In this document: piece by piece, positions 1 to 10,079 of the stretch
Layout: every line of letters starts with the position of its first letter
How positions within the stretch are numbered: the first letter of the stretch is position 1
Assembly (NCBI RefSeq): GCF_014695775.1
Contig: NZ_JACJOX010000030.1
Location: forward strand, 62,001 to 126,000
Source: Leptolyngbya sp. FACHB-60
GTDB taxonomy: Bacteria; Cyanobacteriota; Cyanobacteriia; Phormidesmidales; Phormidesmidaceae
Direction of reading: 5' to 3'
Length of the DNA: 64,000 nucleotides
The notes under the pieces: generated by a model
Told to the model about the DNA's origin: nothing
The model's input: the letters and a program-made list of their open reading frames with translations, nothing else
Database searches by the model: none
Made by a program: the position numbers and the translations under genes

Positions 1-1
1 G

Positions 2-1006
2 GGGATTCCGGTGAACCGGATGACCGAAACTGAGGCCGTGCGCCTACTGCACCTAGAAGACGTGCTCCACGAGCGGGTGATTGGTCAGCACGAAGCCGTG
101 ATGGCGGCTGCTAAGTCAATTCGGCGGGCGCGTTCGGGCCTGGCCAGCGGCGATCGCCCCATTGCCAGCCTGGTGTTTTCTGGCCCCACTGGAGTCGGCA
201 AAACCGAGCTGTCTAAGGCTCTGGCCGTGGCGCTGTTTGGCTCCGAAGAGGCGATGATTCGCCTCGACATGTCGGAGTTTATGGAAAGCCACACGGTGTC
301 AAAGCTAATTGGCTCGCCTCCGGGCTTTGTGGGCTACGACGAGGGCGGTCAGCTCACTGAAGCGGTGCGTCGCCGGCCCTACAGCGTCATTCTGATGGAT
401 GAGATCGAGAAGGCCCACCCTGAGGTTTTTAATGTGCTCTTGCAGGTGCTCGACGACGGCCGATTGACCGATGCTAAGGGTCGGGTGGTGAGCTTTAAGA
501 ACACTCTGATCATCATGACCTCAAACATCGGCTCTCAAGTGATTGAGAAAGGTGGTGCTGGTCTCGGCTTTGACTTCGCCACTACTGACGCGGCCACCAG
601 TCAGTACAACAACATCCGCAACCTGGTCAACGAAGAGATGAAGCAGTATTTCCGGCCGGAAATGCTGAACCGAATTGACGAGATCATCGTCTTCCGTCAG
701 CTCACCCGCGACGAAGTTAACCAGATCGCTGACCTCATGCTGGAGCAGGTCAATAAGCGCCTGGCCGATCGCCAGATGGTGGTCACCTTGTCTGACGCCT
801 TCCGCACGCGGCTAGCGGGCGAGGGCTACGACCAGCGCTACGGGGCTCGCCCCATGCGTCGAGCGATCGCTCGTCTGGTAGAAGACACCCTGGCCGAGGC
901 CATTTTGTCTGGCGCTTTGGAAGAGGGCGATCGCGCCCACCTCGACATTGACGAGGCCGGTAATCCGGTTGTTACCCCCCAGCGCCAGCCAGCTCTGGTA
1001 GGATAA
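2..1006 (+). CDS. clpC: ClpC-type AAA+ unfoldase, C-terminal part (5' truncated by window)
   Basis: This is the second AAA+ module of a Hsp100 chaperone that unfolds substrates for the ClpP protease in the cytosol. The frame is open from the first bases and reads GIPVNRMT, a sequence that lies just before the D2 domain in ClpC, so the true start is upstream of the window. Visible motifs are Walker [10 protein letters not shown], Walker [14 protein letters not shown], the pore-loop region [14 protein letters not shown], sensor 1 TSNIGSQ and sensor 2 GARPMRRAI. The tail after the small AAA subdomain is short, as in ClpC. ClpB is the alternative, but the linker and tail fit ClpC better. Confidence 0.93.
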   Translation, partial: GIPVNRMTETEAVRLLHLEDVLHERVIGQHEAVMAAAKSIRRARSGLASGDRPIASLVFSGPTGVGKTELSKALAVALFGSEEAMIRLDMSEFMESHTVSKLIGSPPGFVGYDEGGQLTEAVRRRPYSVILMDEIEKAHPEVFNVLLQVLDDGRLTDAKGRVVSFKNTLIIMTSNIGSQVIEKGGAGLGFDFATTDAATSQYNNIRNLVNEEMKQYFRPEMLNRIDEIIVFRQLTRDEVNQIADLMLEQVNKRLADRQMVVTLSDAFRTRLAGEGYDQRYGARPMRRAIARLVEDTLAEAILSGALEEGDRAHLDIDEAGNPVVTPQRQPALVG

Positions 1007-1032
1007 CCCTGGACGTTGCTGCCTGCCGAACC

Positions 1033-2079
1033 ATGGTGAATCTACCCCCCGACCCGCCCAATCCGTCTGACGCCAGTCGCCGCGTCGTAGACACTGCGCC
1101 CCGAGCGCGTCGCACCCTTGAGCCTGACGAGCTGCTGGCGGTGGTGCTGGCCTTCTTGGGTATAGGCTCCATCCTGTGGTGGGGCCTGACCCGCAGCCAG
1201 GGGCTACTGGCCGATCCGGATCTGCTGTCGCGCCGAGTTGGGGAACCGTCTTCCCTTACCCAGGCAGAACCGGACGGCGCGGGGGAGGCGTTTGAGCCGC
1301 GCACCTTTGAACGGGACGAACGCACCCGGCAGGATCCCCCCGCTGGGGCTACTAGGCCACCGAGTTTTGGCCCTGAGGATCGGCGCTCTTCAGTAGTTTC
1401 CAGGGAATCAACGTCGGGTGTCGTACTTCCCGTTAATCCTAATGAGGCACCGAGCGACCCCTCAACCGAGGTCATCGAGTCCACTCAACCCCTTGATATT
1501 TCTGCTGTACCGACTACTCACTGGGCCTACCCCTTCATCAAGCCCATGTTTGATGAAGGATACCTGCCCGATTTTCCTGAGAGCAACTTTCAGCCAGATC
1601 AACCTGTGACCCGGGCTGAGCTAGCGGCTTTTCTCAATCAGGCCTTTGGCGATGTCCCCCGGGAGGGCTCGGTGCGCGCCTTTGTTGATGTGCCGAGCAA
1701 CTACTGGGCCGCTCCAGCGATCAACAGTGCCGTTTCTCAGGGCTTTATGAACGGCTACCCCGAAGGCGACTTTCGCCCTGACCAGGCAGTGCCCCGCTAC
1801 GAGGTGTTGGTTTCCCTCGCCTCGGGGCTAGGCCTAGCCGACTCGCCCGCTCCAGACCAAACGCTGCAAGCCTTTGTTGACCTCAATTCGCTGCCCGATT
1901 GGGCCCGACCTAAGGTGGCCGCCGCTGCCGACAACGCCTTGGTGGTGAATTACCCCAATCGCGATCAGCTCAAGCCCGCCCAGGCGGCTACCCGCGCCGA
2001 GATTGTCGCCATGATTCATCAGGCCCTGGTGCAACAGGGTGAGCTACCGAGGGTGGAGTCGGAGTATACGGTGCCCTAG
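1033..2079 (+). CDS. SLH-domain protein with N-terminal membrane anchor
   Basis: The 348-residue protein has one hydrophobic segment at about residues 33-53, a Pro/Ser/Glu-rich low-complexity linker to about residue 150, then three S-layer-homology repeats (about 151-205, 213-265 and 275-345). Each repeat has the usual pattern of an aromatic near the start and an F-x-P-D/x-P-A-x-R-E-like end (FQPDQPVTRAE, FRPDQAVPRYE, LKPAQAATRAE). SLH repeats bind secondary cell-wall polymers or peptidoglycan, so a role at the cell envelope is inferred. It follows clpC by 26 bases and is followed by a long hairpin. The exact function is unknown. Confidence 0.85.
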   Translation: MVNLPPDPPNPSDASRRVVDTAPRARRTLEPDELLAVVLAFLGIGSILWWGLTRSQGLLADPDLLSRRVGEPSSLTQAEPDGAGEAFEPRTFERDERTRQDPPAGATRPPSFGPEDRRSSVVSRESTSGVVLPVNPNEAPSDPSTEVIESTQPLDISAVPTTHWAYPFIKPMFDEGYLPDFPESNFQPDQPVTRAELAAFLNQAFGDVPREGSVRAFVDVPSNYWAAPAINSAVSQGFMNGYPEGDFRPDQAVPRYEVLVSLASGLGLADSPAPDQTLQAFVDLNSLPDWARPKVAAAADNALVVNYPNRDQLKPAQAATRAEIVAMIHQALVQQGELPRVESEYTVP

Positions 2080-2097
2080 GGAACAGATGAGGGGATG

Positions 2098-2165
2098 GGA
2101 AACATGGGGAAGGTGAGGAGAAACAGCTTTCTTCTTCCTCACCTCCTTATCTTCCCCATGTTTCC
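2098..2165. repeat. Long imperfect hairpin after the SLH gene
   Basis: The outer arms GGAAACATGGGGAAG (2098-2112) and CTTCCCCATGTTTCC (2151-2165) are perfect complements, and an inner GTGAGGA/TCCTCAC pairing is also present. There is no T tract, so it is at best a structural transcript end. The right arm read on the minus strand resembles the G-rich tract at 21596-21628, which suggests a dispersed repeat. Confidence 0.6.
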
Positions 2166-2286
2166 TTCATTCTCTGCTCTGCCCAGCACAATTTCCTATG
2201 CCTTGATCCCACCGTCTGATAGACTGGGAAATCGAGATGGGGAACGCGAAACCCACTAAATATAGGCAGTTTGGAGGATTGATCCC

Positions 2287-3324
2287 GTGGAAAGTACCCT
2301 CGGTCTTGAGATTATTGAGGTTGTCGAACAGGCTGCGATCGCATCGTCCCGGTGGATGGGCAAAGGCGAAAAAAACATTGCTGACCAGGTGGCGGTAGAA
2401 GCCATGCGGGAGCGCATGAACAAGATCCACATGCGCGGTCGCATTGTGATCGGCGAGGGCGAGCGGGACGATGCTCCGATGCTCTACATCGGTGAAGAAG
2501 TAGGCATTTGCACCCAGCCCAATGCTACCGACTTCTGCAACCCCGACGAACTGCTCGAAATTGACATTGCCGTTGACCCCTGCGAAGGCACCAACCTGGT
2601 AGCCTACGGTCAAAACGGTTCTATGGCCGTGCTGGCGATTTCTGAGAAGGGTGGTCTGTTCGCTGCTCCCGACTTCTACATGAAGAAGCTGGCGGCTCCG
2701 GCCCAGGCCAAGGGCAAAGTTGACATCAACAAGTCGGCCACCGAAAACCTGAAAATTTTGGGCGAGTGCCTCGATCGCGGCATCGACGAACTGGTAGTCG
2801 TGGTGATGAAACGCGATCGCCACACCGACCTGATCAAAGAAATCCGCGATGCCGGTGCCCGCGTCAAGCTAATTGCTGACGGCGACGTTGGTGCGGCTAT
2901 CTCCTGCGCCTTCTCGGGCACCAACACCCACGCGCTGATGGGCATCGGTGCGGCTCCTGAAGGGGTGATTAGCGCCGCCGCCATGCGTTGCCTGGGTGGC
3001 CACTTCCAAGGTCAGCTGATCTACGATCCCGCCGTGGTCAAAACCGGCCTGATCGGCGAAAGCAAGGAGGCCAACATCGCCCGCCTAAACGAAATGGGCA
3101 TTACCGACATCGACAAAGTGTACGATGCCCATGAGCTTGCCTCCGGCGACACCGTGCTGTTTGCCGCCACCGGCATCACCCCAGGCGAATTGATGGAAGG
3201 GGTGCGCTTCTTCCACGGCGGAATGCGAACTCAGTCGCTGGTAATCTCTAGCCAGTCCAAGACCGCTCGCTTTGTGGACACCATCCACATGGTTGACCAG
3301 CCCAAGGCTCTCCAACTGCACTAG
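2287..3324 (+). CDS. glpX: Class II fructose-1,6-/sedoheptulose-1,7-bisphosphatase
   Basis: This enzyme dephosphorylates fructose-1,6-bisphosphate and sedoheptulose-1,7-bisphosphate in the Calvin cycle and gluconeogenesis, in the cytosol. The 345-residue length is normal for the cyanobacterial GlpX family. Metal and substrate motifs are visible: [30 protein letters not shown] and ADGDVGAAI. The start is GTG, chosen because GGAGG sits about 9 bases upstream (2273-2277) and the protein begins with the usual [16 protein letters not shown]. hemA follows on the same strand but two hairpins separate them, so separate transcription is likely. Confidence 0.95.
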   Translation: MESTLGLEIIEVVEQAAIASSRWMGKGEKNIADQVAVEAMRERMNKIHMRGRIVIGEGERDDAPMLYIGEEVGICTQPNATDFCNPDELLEIDIAVDPCEGTNLVAYGQNGSMAVLAISEKGGLFAAPDFYMKKLAAPAQAKGKVDINKSATENLKILGECLDRGIDELVVVVMKRDRHTDLIKEIRDAGARVKLIADGDVGAAISCAFSGTNTHALMGIGAAPEGVISAAAMRCLGGHFQGQLIYDPAVVKTGLIGESKEANIARLNEMGITDIDKVYDAHELASGDTVLFAATGITPGELMEGVRFFHGGMRTQSLVISSQSKTARFVDTIHMVDQPKALQLH

Positions 3325-3711
3325 GCACTCTTGGGCCTAGCGGATGCTCGATTTAATCCCCCCTACCTCCTTAATGAGGAGGGTAAAAGGCTGCCTTAGA
3401 CAGCATGGCTTTGGGGGGTTCTAGCCCTGGCAAATAAACACCGACGGGCGCAAAAAACGTCTTAGGTACGGGTTAAATTCGTTAGCTTAGAGATGCGGGG
3501 ATTCTGCATCTCTTTTTTTAGGCCTTGTTCACAGTTTTTGATGGACTTTTGTTGAGTTTCCTTGAGTCAGGGCCTATTTATCTCTAAGTTCAAACATATT
3601 GGCAATTGTGTACGCAGCAACCTTTGGCGTGGCCATTCTCACGGTGACTTGGCCTCCTAAAGAATCTGTCGACACCATAAATTAGGTGATTACTAAACGC
3701 GTGGAGGAAGA
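3325..3711 (+). other. Intergenic region glpX-hemA with two hairpins
   Basis: No gene is seen. A C-rich/G-rich pairing at about 3356-3420 encloses a small CCTCC/GGAGG hairpin. A strong terminator-like hairpin follows at 3489-3519. The last 190 bases must hold the hemA promoter, but I cannot place a convincing -10/-35 pair. GGAGGA at 3703-3708 is the hemA ribosome binding site. Confidence 0.5.
3489..3519 (+). terminator. Rho-independent terminator
   Basis: The arms AGAGATGC (3489-3496) and GCATCTCT (3506-3513) are perfect complements with a 9-base loop, followed by six T residues. It lies about 165 bases after glpX, so either glpX has a long 3' UTR or a short RNA ends here. Confidence 0.8.
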
Positions 3712-5004
3712 ATGAATATCGCCGTAATTGGCCTGAGCCACAAAACTGCCCCAGTGCAAATTCGCGAAAAACTTAGCATTCCGACGGCTCAGACAGGTGA
3801 CGCGATCGCCCATCTCACTCACTGTCCCCACATCGACGAAGTCTCCATCCTCAGCACCTGTAACCGTCTCGAAATCCACATCGTGACCGAGGAAACTGAG
3901 CAGGGCATTCGCGAAGTAACTCAGTTTCTCTCCGAGCACAGTGGCCTGCCCCTCCACGAGCTGCGCCAGCATCTGTTCATCCTGCTGCATCAAGATGCCG
4001 TCAACCACCTGATGCGGGTGGCAGCGGGCCTCGACAGCCTGGTGCTGGGCGAAGGGCAAATCTTGGCCCAGGTCAAGCACGCCCACCAGCTGGCCCAGCA
4101 GCACAAGAGCATTGGCCGGGTGCTAGACCGCCTGCTGAAACAGTCCCTCACGGCCGGTAAGCGCGTGCGCAGTGAGACCAGCATCGGCACCGGGGCCGTC
4201 TCCATCAGCTCCGCTGCGGTGGAACTGGCCCGCATGAAGGTACCTCACCTGAATGGCTGCCACGTCAGCATTCTGGGCGCAGGCAAAATGGCTCGCTTGC
4301 TAGTGCAGCATCTGATCTCCAAAGACTCTTGCACCATCACCATTCTCAATCGCACCATCGACCGGGCCAACGAGCTAGCCAAGCAGTTCCCTGATGCCAA
4401 CATTCGCACCGGCACCCTCGACACCATGCTGGAAACGGTGCAGGCCTGTGATGTGGTGTTTACCTGCACCTCGGCTACCGAGCCGCTGCTGCACCGCGAA
4501 AATCTGGAGCCGCTAGTGGCGTCCAACCGCACCCTGATGCTGTTTGATATTGCGGTTCCCCTCAACGTCCACACCAATGCTAACGAGCTTGACAACGTCC
4601 ACGCCTTTAACGTGGACGACCTCAAAGCGGTAGTGGCCCAAAACCAGGCCAGCCGCCGCCGCATGGCCATGGAGGCCCAGGTGCTGCTCGACCAGGAGGT
4701 GGAGAGCTTTATGGACTGGTGGCGCTCCCTCGACACCGTGGGCACGATCAGCAGCCTGCGCAGCAAGGTCGAGACTATCCGCGAGCAGGAACTAGAGAAG
4801 GCTCTGTCGCGCCTGGGCAGTGAGTTTGCCGAAAAGCACCAGGAAGTGATTGAGGCGCTGACTCGGGGCATCGTCAACAAGATTCTCCACGACCCCATGG
4901 TGCAGCTGCGCGCTCAGCGAGACATTGAGGCCCGCAAGCGCGCCATGCAGACTCTACAGGTGTTGTTTGACCTAGAGACTGCCTCCAACGAGAAGTACAG
5001 CTAG
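3712..5004 (+). CDS. hemA: Glutamyl-tRNA reductase
   Basis: HemA reduces glutamyl-tRNA(Glu) to glutamate-1-semialdehyde with NADPH, the first committed step of tetrapyrrole (heme, chlorophyll, bilin) synthesis. The 430-residue protein shows the N-terminal [15 protein letters not shown] motif, the catalytic Cys50 in STCNRLE, the [20 protein letters not shown] stretch, a Rossmann motif ILGAGKMA near residue 187 and a C-terminal helical dimerisation domain. A GGAGGA site just upstream fixes the start. The gene is followed by a strong hairpin, so it appears monocistronic. Confidence 0.97.
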   Translation: MNIAVIGLSHKTAPVQIREKLSIPTAQTGDAIAHLTHCPHIDEVSILSTCNRLEIHIVTEETEQGIREVTQFLSEHSGLPLHELRQHLFILLHQDAVNHLMRVAAGLDSLVLGEGQILAQVKHAHQLAQQHKSIGRVLDRLLKQSLTAGKRVRSETSIGTGAVSISSAAVELARMKVPHLNGCHVSILGAGKMARLLVQHLISKDSCTITILNRTIDRANELAKQFPDANIRTGTLDTMLETVQACDVVFTCTSATEPLLHRENLEPLVASNRTLMLFDIAVPLNVHTNANELDNVHAFNVDDLKAVVAQNQASRRRMAMEAQVLLDQEVESFMDWWRSLDTVGTISSLRSKVETIREQELEKALSRLGSEFAEKHQEVIEALTRGIVNKILHDPMVQLRAQRDIEARKRAMQTLQVLFDLETASNEKYS

Positions 5005-5039
5005 CGTCTTAGCAACCGAGTTTTTAGTGTCAGCTAACC

Positions 5040-5070
5040 ATATCCCAGGGCTGCTAAGGCCCTGGGATAT
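5040..5070 (+). terminator. Perfect hairpin after hemA
   Basis: ATATCCCAGGGC (5040-5051) and GCCCTGGGATAT (5059-5070) form a perfect 12-bp stem with a 7-base loop, 35 bases after the hemA stop. The T tract is weak (TCTGCTT), so termination is likely but not certain. Confidence 0.65.
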
Positions 5071-5140
5071 TCTGCTTGCCACCAGAGCGTCCAACAGGCG
5101 ATGTAAGATACCAAGCATTCTGATGTTGGCTTAAGCGTAC

Positions 5141-5764
5141 ATGGCAACTCCCTTTCGTGTTGGTGTGGCAGGCCCAGTGGGCTCGGGCAAAACGGCTTTG
5201 GTAGATAGCCTATGCAAGGCGCTGCGCGATCGCTACTCGATTGCTGTGGTCACCAACGATATCTACACTCAGGAAGACGCCCAGTTCTTGGTGCGCAGCC
5301 AGGCTCTCAGCCCCGATCGCATCGTTGGGGTAGAAACCGGCGGCTGCCCCCATACCGCCATCCGCGAAGATGCCTCAATGAACCTGGTGGCGATCGAGGA
5401 TCTTGAAGCTCGATTGAATCCCCTCGACCTGGTGTTTGTGGAGAGCGGTGGCGATAACCTGGCCAGCACCTTTAGCCCCGAACTGGTCGATTTGACCCTC
5501 TACGTGATCGATGTGGCCGCCGGAGATAAAATTCCCCGCAAGGGCGGGCCGGGGATTACTAAATCTGACTTTTTGGTAATCAACAAAATTGACCTGGCCC
5601 CGATGGTAGGGGCCAGCCTGGAGGTCATGGAGCGAGATGCGCTCAAGATGCGGGGCGATCGCCCCTTTGGCTTTACCAACCTCAAAACCCAGGCTGGTTT
5701 AGCCACCATTATCAATTTTATTAGCTACCACGCGGCGGTTGAACCAGTGACGTCGGTTCCTTAG
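5141..5764 (+). CDS. ureG: Urease accessory GTPase UreG
   Basis: UreG is the SIMIBI-class GTPase that delivers nickel to urease together with UreD, UreF and UreE. The 207-residue protein has the P-loop [10 protein letters not shown] (residues 11-20), [10 protein letters not shown], the metal-site CPH within [21 protein letters not shown] and the guanine-binding NKIDL. It lies directly upstream of the urea transporter genes, on the same strand but separated by a promoter region. The urease structural genes are not in the window. Its position suggests that urea import and urease maturation serve the same nitrogen supply. Confidence 0.96.
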   Translation: MATPFRVGVAGPVGSGKTALVDSLCKALRDRYSIAVVTNDIYTQEDAQFLVRSQALSPDRIVGVETGGCPHTAIREDASMNLVAIEDLEARLNPLDLVFVESGGDNLASTFSPELVDLTLYVIDVAAGDKIPRKGGPGITKSDFLVINKIDLAPMVGASLEVMERDALKMRGDRPFGFTNLKTQAGLATIINFISYHAAVEPVTSVP

Positions 5765-5920
5765 CTGAAGCGGGTTTGAGAGTGTAGAGCAGGGCTTCTA
5801 TAGAGTCTTTCCCAAGGTCACAGGGCCATATCTGGGTAGCGATCGCCCAAAATCAGCCTTTAGGAAGAGGTCACTTTAGGCTATATATCTCAGAAACGTT
5901 ACAAAGAAGTTGAGGCCTTT

Positions 5921-5963
5921 TGTGCCTCACGCTACATTTACTGCCAATCACACCTCCTAATAT
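5921..5963 (+). promoter_or_regulatory. NtcA-type promoter of the urt operon
   Basis: TGTG-N8-TACA (5921-5936) matches the NtcA box TGTA-N8-TACA in seven of eight positions. The core GTG-N8-TAC is followed by exactly 22 bases and then TAATAT (5958-5963), fitting the class II NtcA layout of an activator box about 22 bases before a TAN3T -10 box. Transcription would start near 5970, about 64 bases before urtA. NtcA control of urea transport is known in cyanobacteria. The site itself is inferred here from the sequence. Confidence 0.75.
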
Positions 5964-6033
5964 CCACTCTGACGGTCTATGTAATTTCTCGAATAAGACA
6001 AGTCTTTCGTTAAAGAGTCAGGAGCGAGGTTGA

Positions 6034-7338
6034 ATGGTAACTCGATTTAATCGACGGAAGTTTTTGGTGTACGGGTCTGCGACCCTGGGCACCTCTATGC
6101 TGCTCAAAGCCTGTGGCGGTAGCACCACCACGGATACCGGTTCCACCGATGCTGGCACCGACACTGCTGCTGCCGATGGCGAAACCATTAAGGTGGGCAT
6201 TCTTCACTCCCTCAGCGGCACCATGGCCATCAGTGAAACCACTGTGGTCGATGCTGAGATGCTAGCCATTAAAGAAATCAACGAGGCTGGCGGTGTCTTG
6301 GGCAAGCAAATCGAGGCCATCACTGAAGATGGCGCTTCTGACTGGCCTACCTTTGCTTCAAAGGCTGAAAAACTGATCGATGATGACCAAGTAGCCGTCG
6401 TGTTTGGCTGTTGGACCTCCGCTAGCCGCAAGGCCGTGCTGCCCGTATTTGAGTCAAAAGACCACATGTTGTGGTACCCCGTGCAGTACGAGGGCCAAGA
6501 GTGCTCTAAGAATATCTTCTACACCGGGGCTGCCCCCAACCAGCAGATTGAGCCGGCGGTTGACTGGCTGCTTGAGAACAAGGGCAAAGATTTCTTCCTG
6601 GTGGGTTCTGACTATGTCTTCCCCCGCACCGCCAACACCATCATTAAAGAACAGCTGACGGCTAAGGGCGGCAACACCCTGGGTGAAGACTATCTGCCCT
6701 TGGGCAACACCGAAGTTACCCCCATCATCACCAAAATTAAGGCCGCCATGCCCGACGGCGGCGTGATTTTCAACAGCCTCAACGGTGACAGCAACGTGGC
6801 CTTCTTCAAGCAGCTCCAGGGCGCGGGCATGGGGCCAGACCTCTATCCTGTGATGTCGGTGAGCGTGGCCGAAGAAGAAGTCCGTCAGATTGGCCCCGAG
6901 TTTCTGGTGGGCCACCTGGCGTCTTGGAACTACTTCCAAACCGTTGAAACCCCTGAAAACGAAAAGTGGGTTGCCGACTTCAAGGCCGAGTTTGGCGACG
7001 ACCGGGTGACCAACGACCCCATGGAAGCCGCCTACATCATGGTTTATCTGTGGAAGCAGGCGGTAGAAGCTGCTGGCACCTTTGACATTCCTGAGGTGCG
7101 GGCAGCGGCCTACGGTCAGAGCATGGCGGCACCTGAAGGTACCGTGACGATGAATGCTAATCACCACCTGTCTAAGACCGTGCGGCTTGGGGAAGTTATG
7201 GATGACGGCATGTTTAATGTCGTCTGGGAAACCGAGGGTCCGATTGATCCGGAGCCTTGGAACCAGTTTGTTCCTGACACCATTGGTTTTGCCTGCGACT
7301 GGTCTGACCCCGCTAAGGGCGGCAAGTTTGAGGCCTAG
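6034..7338 (+). CDS. urtA: Urea ABC transporter substrate-binding lipoprotein UrtA
   Basis: UrtA captures urea in the periplasm for the UrtBCDE importer. The 434-residue protein starts with a signal holding both a twin-arginine motif ([10 protein letters not shown], residues 7-16) and a lipobox LKAC with Cys27, then a Thr/Ala-rich spacer. This predicts Tat export and lipid anchoring. The mature part is a Leu/Ile/Val-type periplasmic binding protein ([45 protein letters not shown]). It is the first gene after the NtcA-type promoter, and about 380 bases separate it from urtB, perhaps lowering expression of the later genes relative to the binding protein. Confidence 0.95.
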   Translation: MVTRFNRRKFLVYGSATLGTSMLLKACGGSTTTDTGSTDAGTDTAAADGETIKVGILHSLSGTMAISETTVVDAEMLAIKEINEAGGVLGKQIEAITEDGASDWPTFASKAEKLIDDDQVAVVFGCWTSASRKAVLPVFESKDHMLWYPVQYEGQECSKNIFYTGAAPNQQIEPAVDWLLENKGKDFFLVGSDYVFPRTANTIIKEQLTAKGGNTLGEDYLPLGNTEVTPIITKIKAAMPDGGVIFNSLNGDSNVAFFKQLQGAGMGPDLYPVMSVSVAEEEVRQIGPEFLVGHLASWNYFQTVETPENEKWVADFKAEFGDDRVTNDPMEAAYIMVYLWKQAVEAAGTFDIPEVRAAAYGQSMAAPEGTVTMNANHHLSKTVRLGEVMDDGMFNVVWETEGPIDPEPWNQFVPDTIGFACDWSDPAKGGKFEA

Positions 7339-7718
7339 GGCTAGACTGTAGCCGCGATCGCGGTGCTGTCGAACAGTAGTTTGGCGGGGGTGCAGCAAGC
7401 TGTGTCCCCGCTCTTGCTATAGAGTCGGTCAAATATTTAGGTAAGCCCTATTCTTGCCGTTCGGTGAGTTGCTAGAAGATTGAGCCTCTCGACTTAGAGC
7501 TTTGGCTTTTTGCCTAGCTAATTTCTCAAAAAAGTAAAGGGTTAAAATAGGCCCCAAGTGACGGTAGAGACCAAACTTTGGAACAGACGAAAATTGTAAA
7601 AGGTGAACATTTCTTCTCTGTGGGGCACCTTAGTATTCCACTGAGATTGGTTCCGGTTTTTATGGCGGTTTAATTAATATTTGTTAAGTAGCGCGTTGTC
7701 CCTAAATCGGTAAAGGCT
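7339..7718 (+). other. Intergenic region urtA-urtB
   Basis: No gene is seen in 380 bases. A GCGGGG/CCCCGC hairpin (7384-7389 with 7406-7411) followed by a T-containing stretch lies shortly after urtA and could act as a partial terminator or RNA processing site. TGTA at about 7595 followed by AAAGGTGA and ACAT is only half an NtcA box, so I do not call a second promoter. Confidence 0.4.
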
Positions 7719-8891
7719 GTGTTGGAAGGCTTAATTGGTGGCCTTTTTAATGGCATTAGCATTGGTGCGGTGCTGTTGATTGTGGCGTTGGGCTTAGCCA
7801 TTGTATTTGGCTTGATGGGGGTCATTAATCTGGCCCACGGCGAACTGATGATGTTTGGGGCTTACACCACCTTTGTGGTGCAAAATGTGGCCAAAAGCAT
7901 TGGGGGGATTGCTCCTGATCTATACATTTTTGCGGCCCTGCCTCTGGCGTTTTTGGTGGCCGCTTTGCTGGGCTTGCTGCTAGAGCGAACGGTGATTCGC
8001 TATCTGTATGGACGCCCCCTAGAAACGCTGCTGGCCACCTGGGGAGTGAGCCTGATTTTGATTCAGTTCATCCGCAGCGTTAGCCTGCCGATGGTGATTG
8101 GCCTGGGCATCTTTGGGGTGTTGTTTTTGGTCGGTCGCTGGGTGCCGACGCGCTACACCGACTGGGAACGCATTCGGCCCTGGGCAAACCCGGTGTTTTT
8201 GGGGCTGTCAGCGGCGATCGCCGTGCTGGCCTCGATTTTGATTGGCAACGCCGGCAGTGCTAAATTCTCGCGGGCCTGGTTTAGCACCCGCAACGTGGAT
8301 GTTACACCGCCAAGCTGGCTGCGGGGGGGCATCACGCTGGGCGATACGCTGCAATTTCCCTCCGCCCGACTGTTCATCATTGTGCTCACCATTCTTTGCC
8401 TGGTGGCGGTTTACTGGTTTCTCAATGGCACAGCCTGGGGGCTACGGATTCGCTCTGTCACCCAAAATCGAGGTATGAGTGCCTGCTTGGGTATTCCCAC
8501 CGGGCAAGTAGATGCGATTACGTTTGCTTTGGGGTCGGGGTTGGCGGGGATAGCTGGGTGCGCGGTGACGCTGCTGGGTTCGGTCGGCCCTAATTTGGGG
8601 TCCAACTACATCGTTGATGCCTTCATGGTGGTGGTGGTAGGCGGAGTCGGCAAACTGGTGGGCAGCATTGTGGCGGCGCTGGTGATTGGCATCACGACCT
8701 ACCTGGTGGGGTCGGGTACGATGGCGCTGCTGTTTCCGCCTACAGGCTTCTTTCAGCCTGCGATTGACTTCTTCACGTTCTTTGCCACAACCAGCATGGC
8801 CAAGGTGATGGTGTTTGCGTTGATTATTGCCTTTTTGCAGGTGCGGCCCGCTGGGCTGTTCCCGCCGAAGGGCCGTTCGGTGGAGCTATAG
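7719..8891 (+). CDS. urtB: Urea ABC transporter permease UrtB
   Basis: This is one of the two inner-membrane permeases of the urea importer, of the LivH branch of branched-chain-type permeases. The 390-residue protein has many hydrophobic segments, the N-terminal VFGLMGVINLAHGELMMFGA block typical of LivH/UrtB, and the cytosolic-loop region LRIRSVTQNRGMSACLGIP that contacts the ATPase. The start is GTG at 7719, with a TTG codon directly after it. urtC follows after 4 bases, so the pair is almost certainly cotranscribed. Confidence 0.94.
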   Translation: MLEGLIGGLFNGISIGAVLLIVALGLAIVFGLMGVINLAHGELMMFGAYTTFVVQNVAKSIGGIAPDLYIFAALPLAFLVAALLGLLLERTVIRYLYGRPLETLLATWGVSLILIQFIRSVSLPMVIGLGIFGVLFLVGRWVPTRYTDWERIRPWANPVFLGLSAAIAVLASILIGNAGSAKFSRAWFSTRNVDVTPPSWLRGGITLGDTLQFPSARLFIIVLTILCLVAVYWFLNGTAWGLRIRSVTQNRGMSACLGIPTGQVDAITFALGSGLAGIAGCAVTLLGSVGPNLGSNYIVDAFMVVVVGGVGKLVGSIVAALVIGITTYLVGSGTMALLFPPTGFFQPAIDFFTFFATTSMAKVMVFALIIAFLQVRPAGLFPPKGRSVEL

Positions 8892-8895
8892 GGCT

Positions 8896-10068
8896 ATGAC
8901 TACAGATATGGCCGTTCAACCGCGCCGCGCCGCCAAGGCCAGCCAAAAGCGCAAGTTTATGATTGAGGCGATCGCGGTCATTGCGATCGCCCTGATCCTG
9001 ATTTTGATTATGCCGATGCTGCTGACGGGCTTTCGGCTGAATCTGCTGGGGCGCTTTTTGGCCCTCGGTATTGTGGCCCTAGGGGTCGATTTAATCTGGG
9101 GCTTCACTGGCCTGCTCAGCCTGGGCCACGGCATCTTCTTTGGCCTGGGGGGCTATGCCTTTGCCATGTACCTGGAGTTAAACACTCTGGGCGAGGGGCA
9201 ACTGCCGGAGTTTTTTGGTCTCTACGGGGTGACGGAGCTGCCCTGGTTTTGGCAGCCGTTTAACTCGCTGCCGTTTACGCTGCTGGCGATTTTTACCATC
9301 CCGGCGATCGTGGCGGGACTGTTGGGCTATCTGGTGTTCCGCAACCGCATTCGCGGGGTCTACTTCTCGATTTTGACCCAGGCCGCCCTGGTGGTGTTTT
9401 TTAACTTGTTCAATGGTCAGCAAAAGCTGATCAACGGCACCAATGGTCTTAAAACCTCCACCTCGGTGTTTATGAATCAGCAGGTGGGCAGCGACGGCAT
9501 GCGGATGTTCTTTTACATCAGCACCGTCATTGCTCTGATCGCCATGTATGCCCTCTGCCGCTGGCTCACCAGCGGGCGCTTTGGCCGCATGCTGGTGGCC
9601 ATTCGCGACGACGAAAACCGGGTGCGCTTTTCGGGCTATGACCCAACGGCCTTTAAGGTGCTGGTGTTTGCGGTCTCAGGGGCGATCGCAGGCATAGCCG
9701 GTGCCCTCTACACAGCCCAATCGGGCATCATCTCTCCCCAGGTAATGGATATTGCCTTCTCCATCGAGATGGTGATCTGGGTCGCCGTGGGTGGGCGCGC
9801 CACGCTAGTCGGTGCTGTATTGGGTGCCGTGCTGGTGAACATGGCCCGCAGCCTGCTCAGCGAGCGCTTTCCCGACGTGTGGCTGTTTTTCCAAGGGGCG
9901 TTGTTCCTGATTGTGGTGACGGCTTTGCCGGACGGCATCATTGGCTGGGGTCGTCGCCAGTTTGGCTCTATGGTTAGCTCGGCTCTAGGTCTCACTCCTA
10001 CAGATGTGCCCTACGCCAGCGATAGCGATTCGGTCGTTGAAGCTGTCCCCGAGTTTGCCGAAAAGTAG
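8896..10068 (+). CDS. urtC: Urea ABC transporter permease UrtC
   Basis: This is the LivM-type second permease of the urea importer, 390 residues with about ten membrane segments. Family motifs are LGVDLIWGFTGLLSLGHGIFFGLGGYA near the start (quoted in parts: LIWGFTGLLSLGHG) and the coupling loop GRMLVAIRDDENRVRFSGYD. The frame stays open 69 bases further upstream inside urtB, but the ATG at 8896 lies 4 bases after the urtB stop and gives the usual short charged N-terminus. It forms a heterodimer with UrtB. A region of inverted repeats separates it from urtD. Confidence 0.93.
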   Translation: MTTDMAVQPRRAAKASQKRKFMIEAIAVIAIALILILIMPMLLTGFRLNLLGRFLALGIVALGVDLIWGFTGLLSLGHGIFFGLGGYAFAMYLELNTLGEGQLPEFFGLYGVTELPWFWQPFNSLPFTLLAIFTIPAIVAGLLGYLVFRNRIRGVYFSILTQAALVVFFNLFNGQQKLINGTNGLKTSTSVFMNQQVGSDGMRMFFYISTVIALIAMYALCRWLTSGRFGRMLVAIRDDENRVRFSGYDPTAFKVLVFAVSGAIAGIAGALYTAQSGIISPQVMDIAFSIEMVIWVAVGGRATLVGAVLGAVLVNMARSLLSERFPDVWLFFQGALFLIVVTALPDGIIGWGRRQFGSMVSSALGLTPTDVPYASDSDSVVEAVPEFAEK

Positions 10069-10079
10069 TCTGCTGAGAA

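Noticed and set aside
2167..2823. 218-codon minus-strand frame opposite glpX
   Set aside because: Antisense to the strongly conserved glpX coding sequence and no recognisable motif.
6454..7398. 314-codon open frame on the minus strand opposite urtA
   Set aside because: It is antisense to a gene with full family motifs, its His/Gly/Val-rich translation matches nothing I know, and it exists because of third-base GC bias in urtA.
7595..7615. Second NtcA box before urtB
   Set aside because: Only the TGTA half matches; the TACA half is shifted and no -10 box lies at the right distance.
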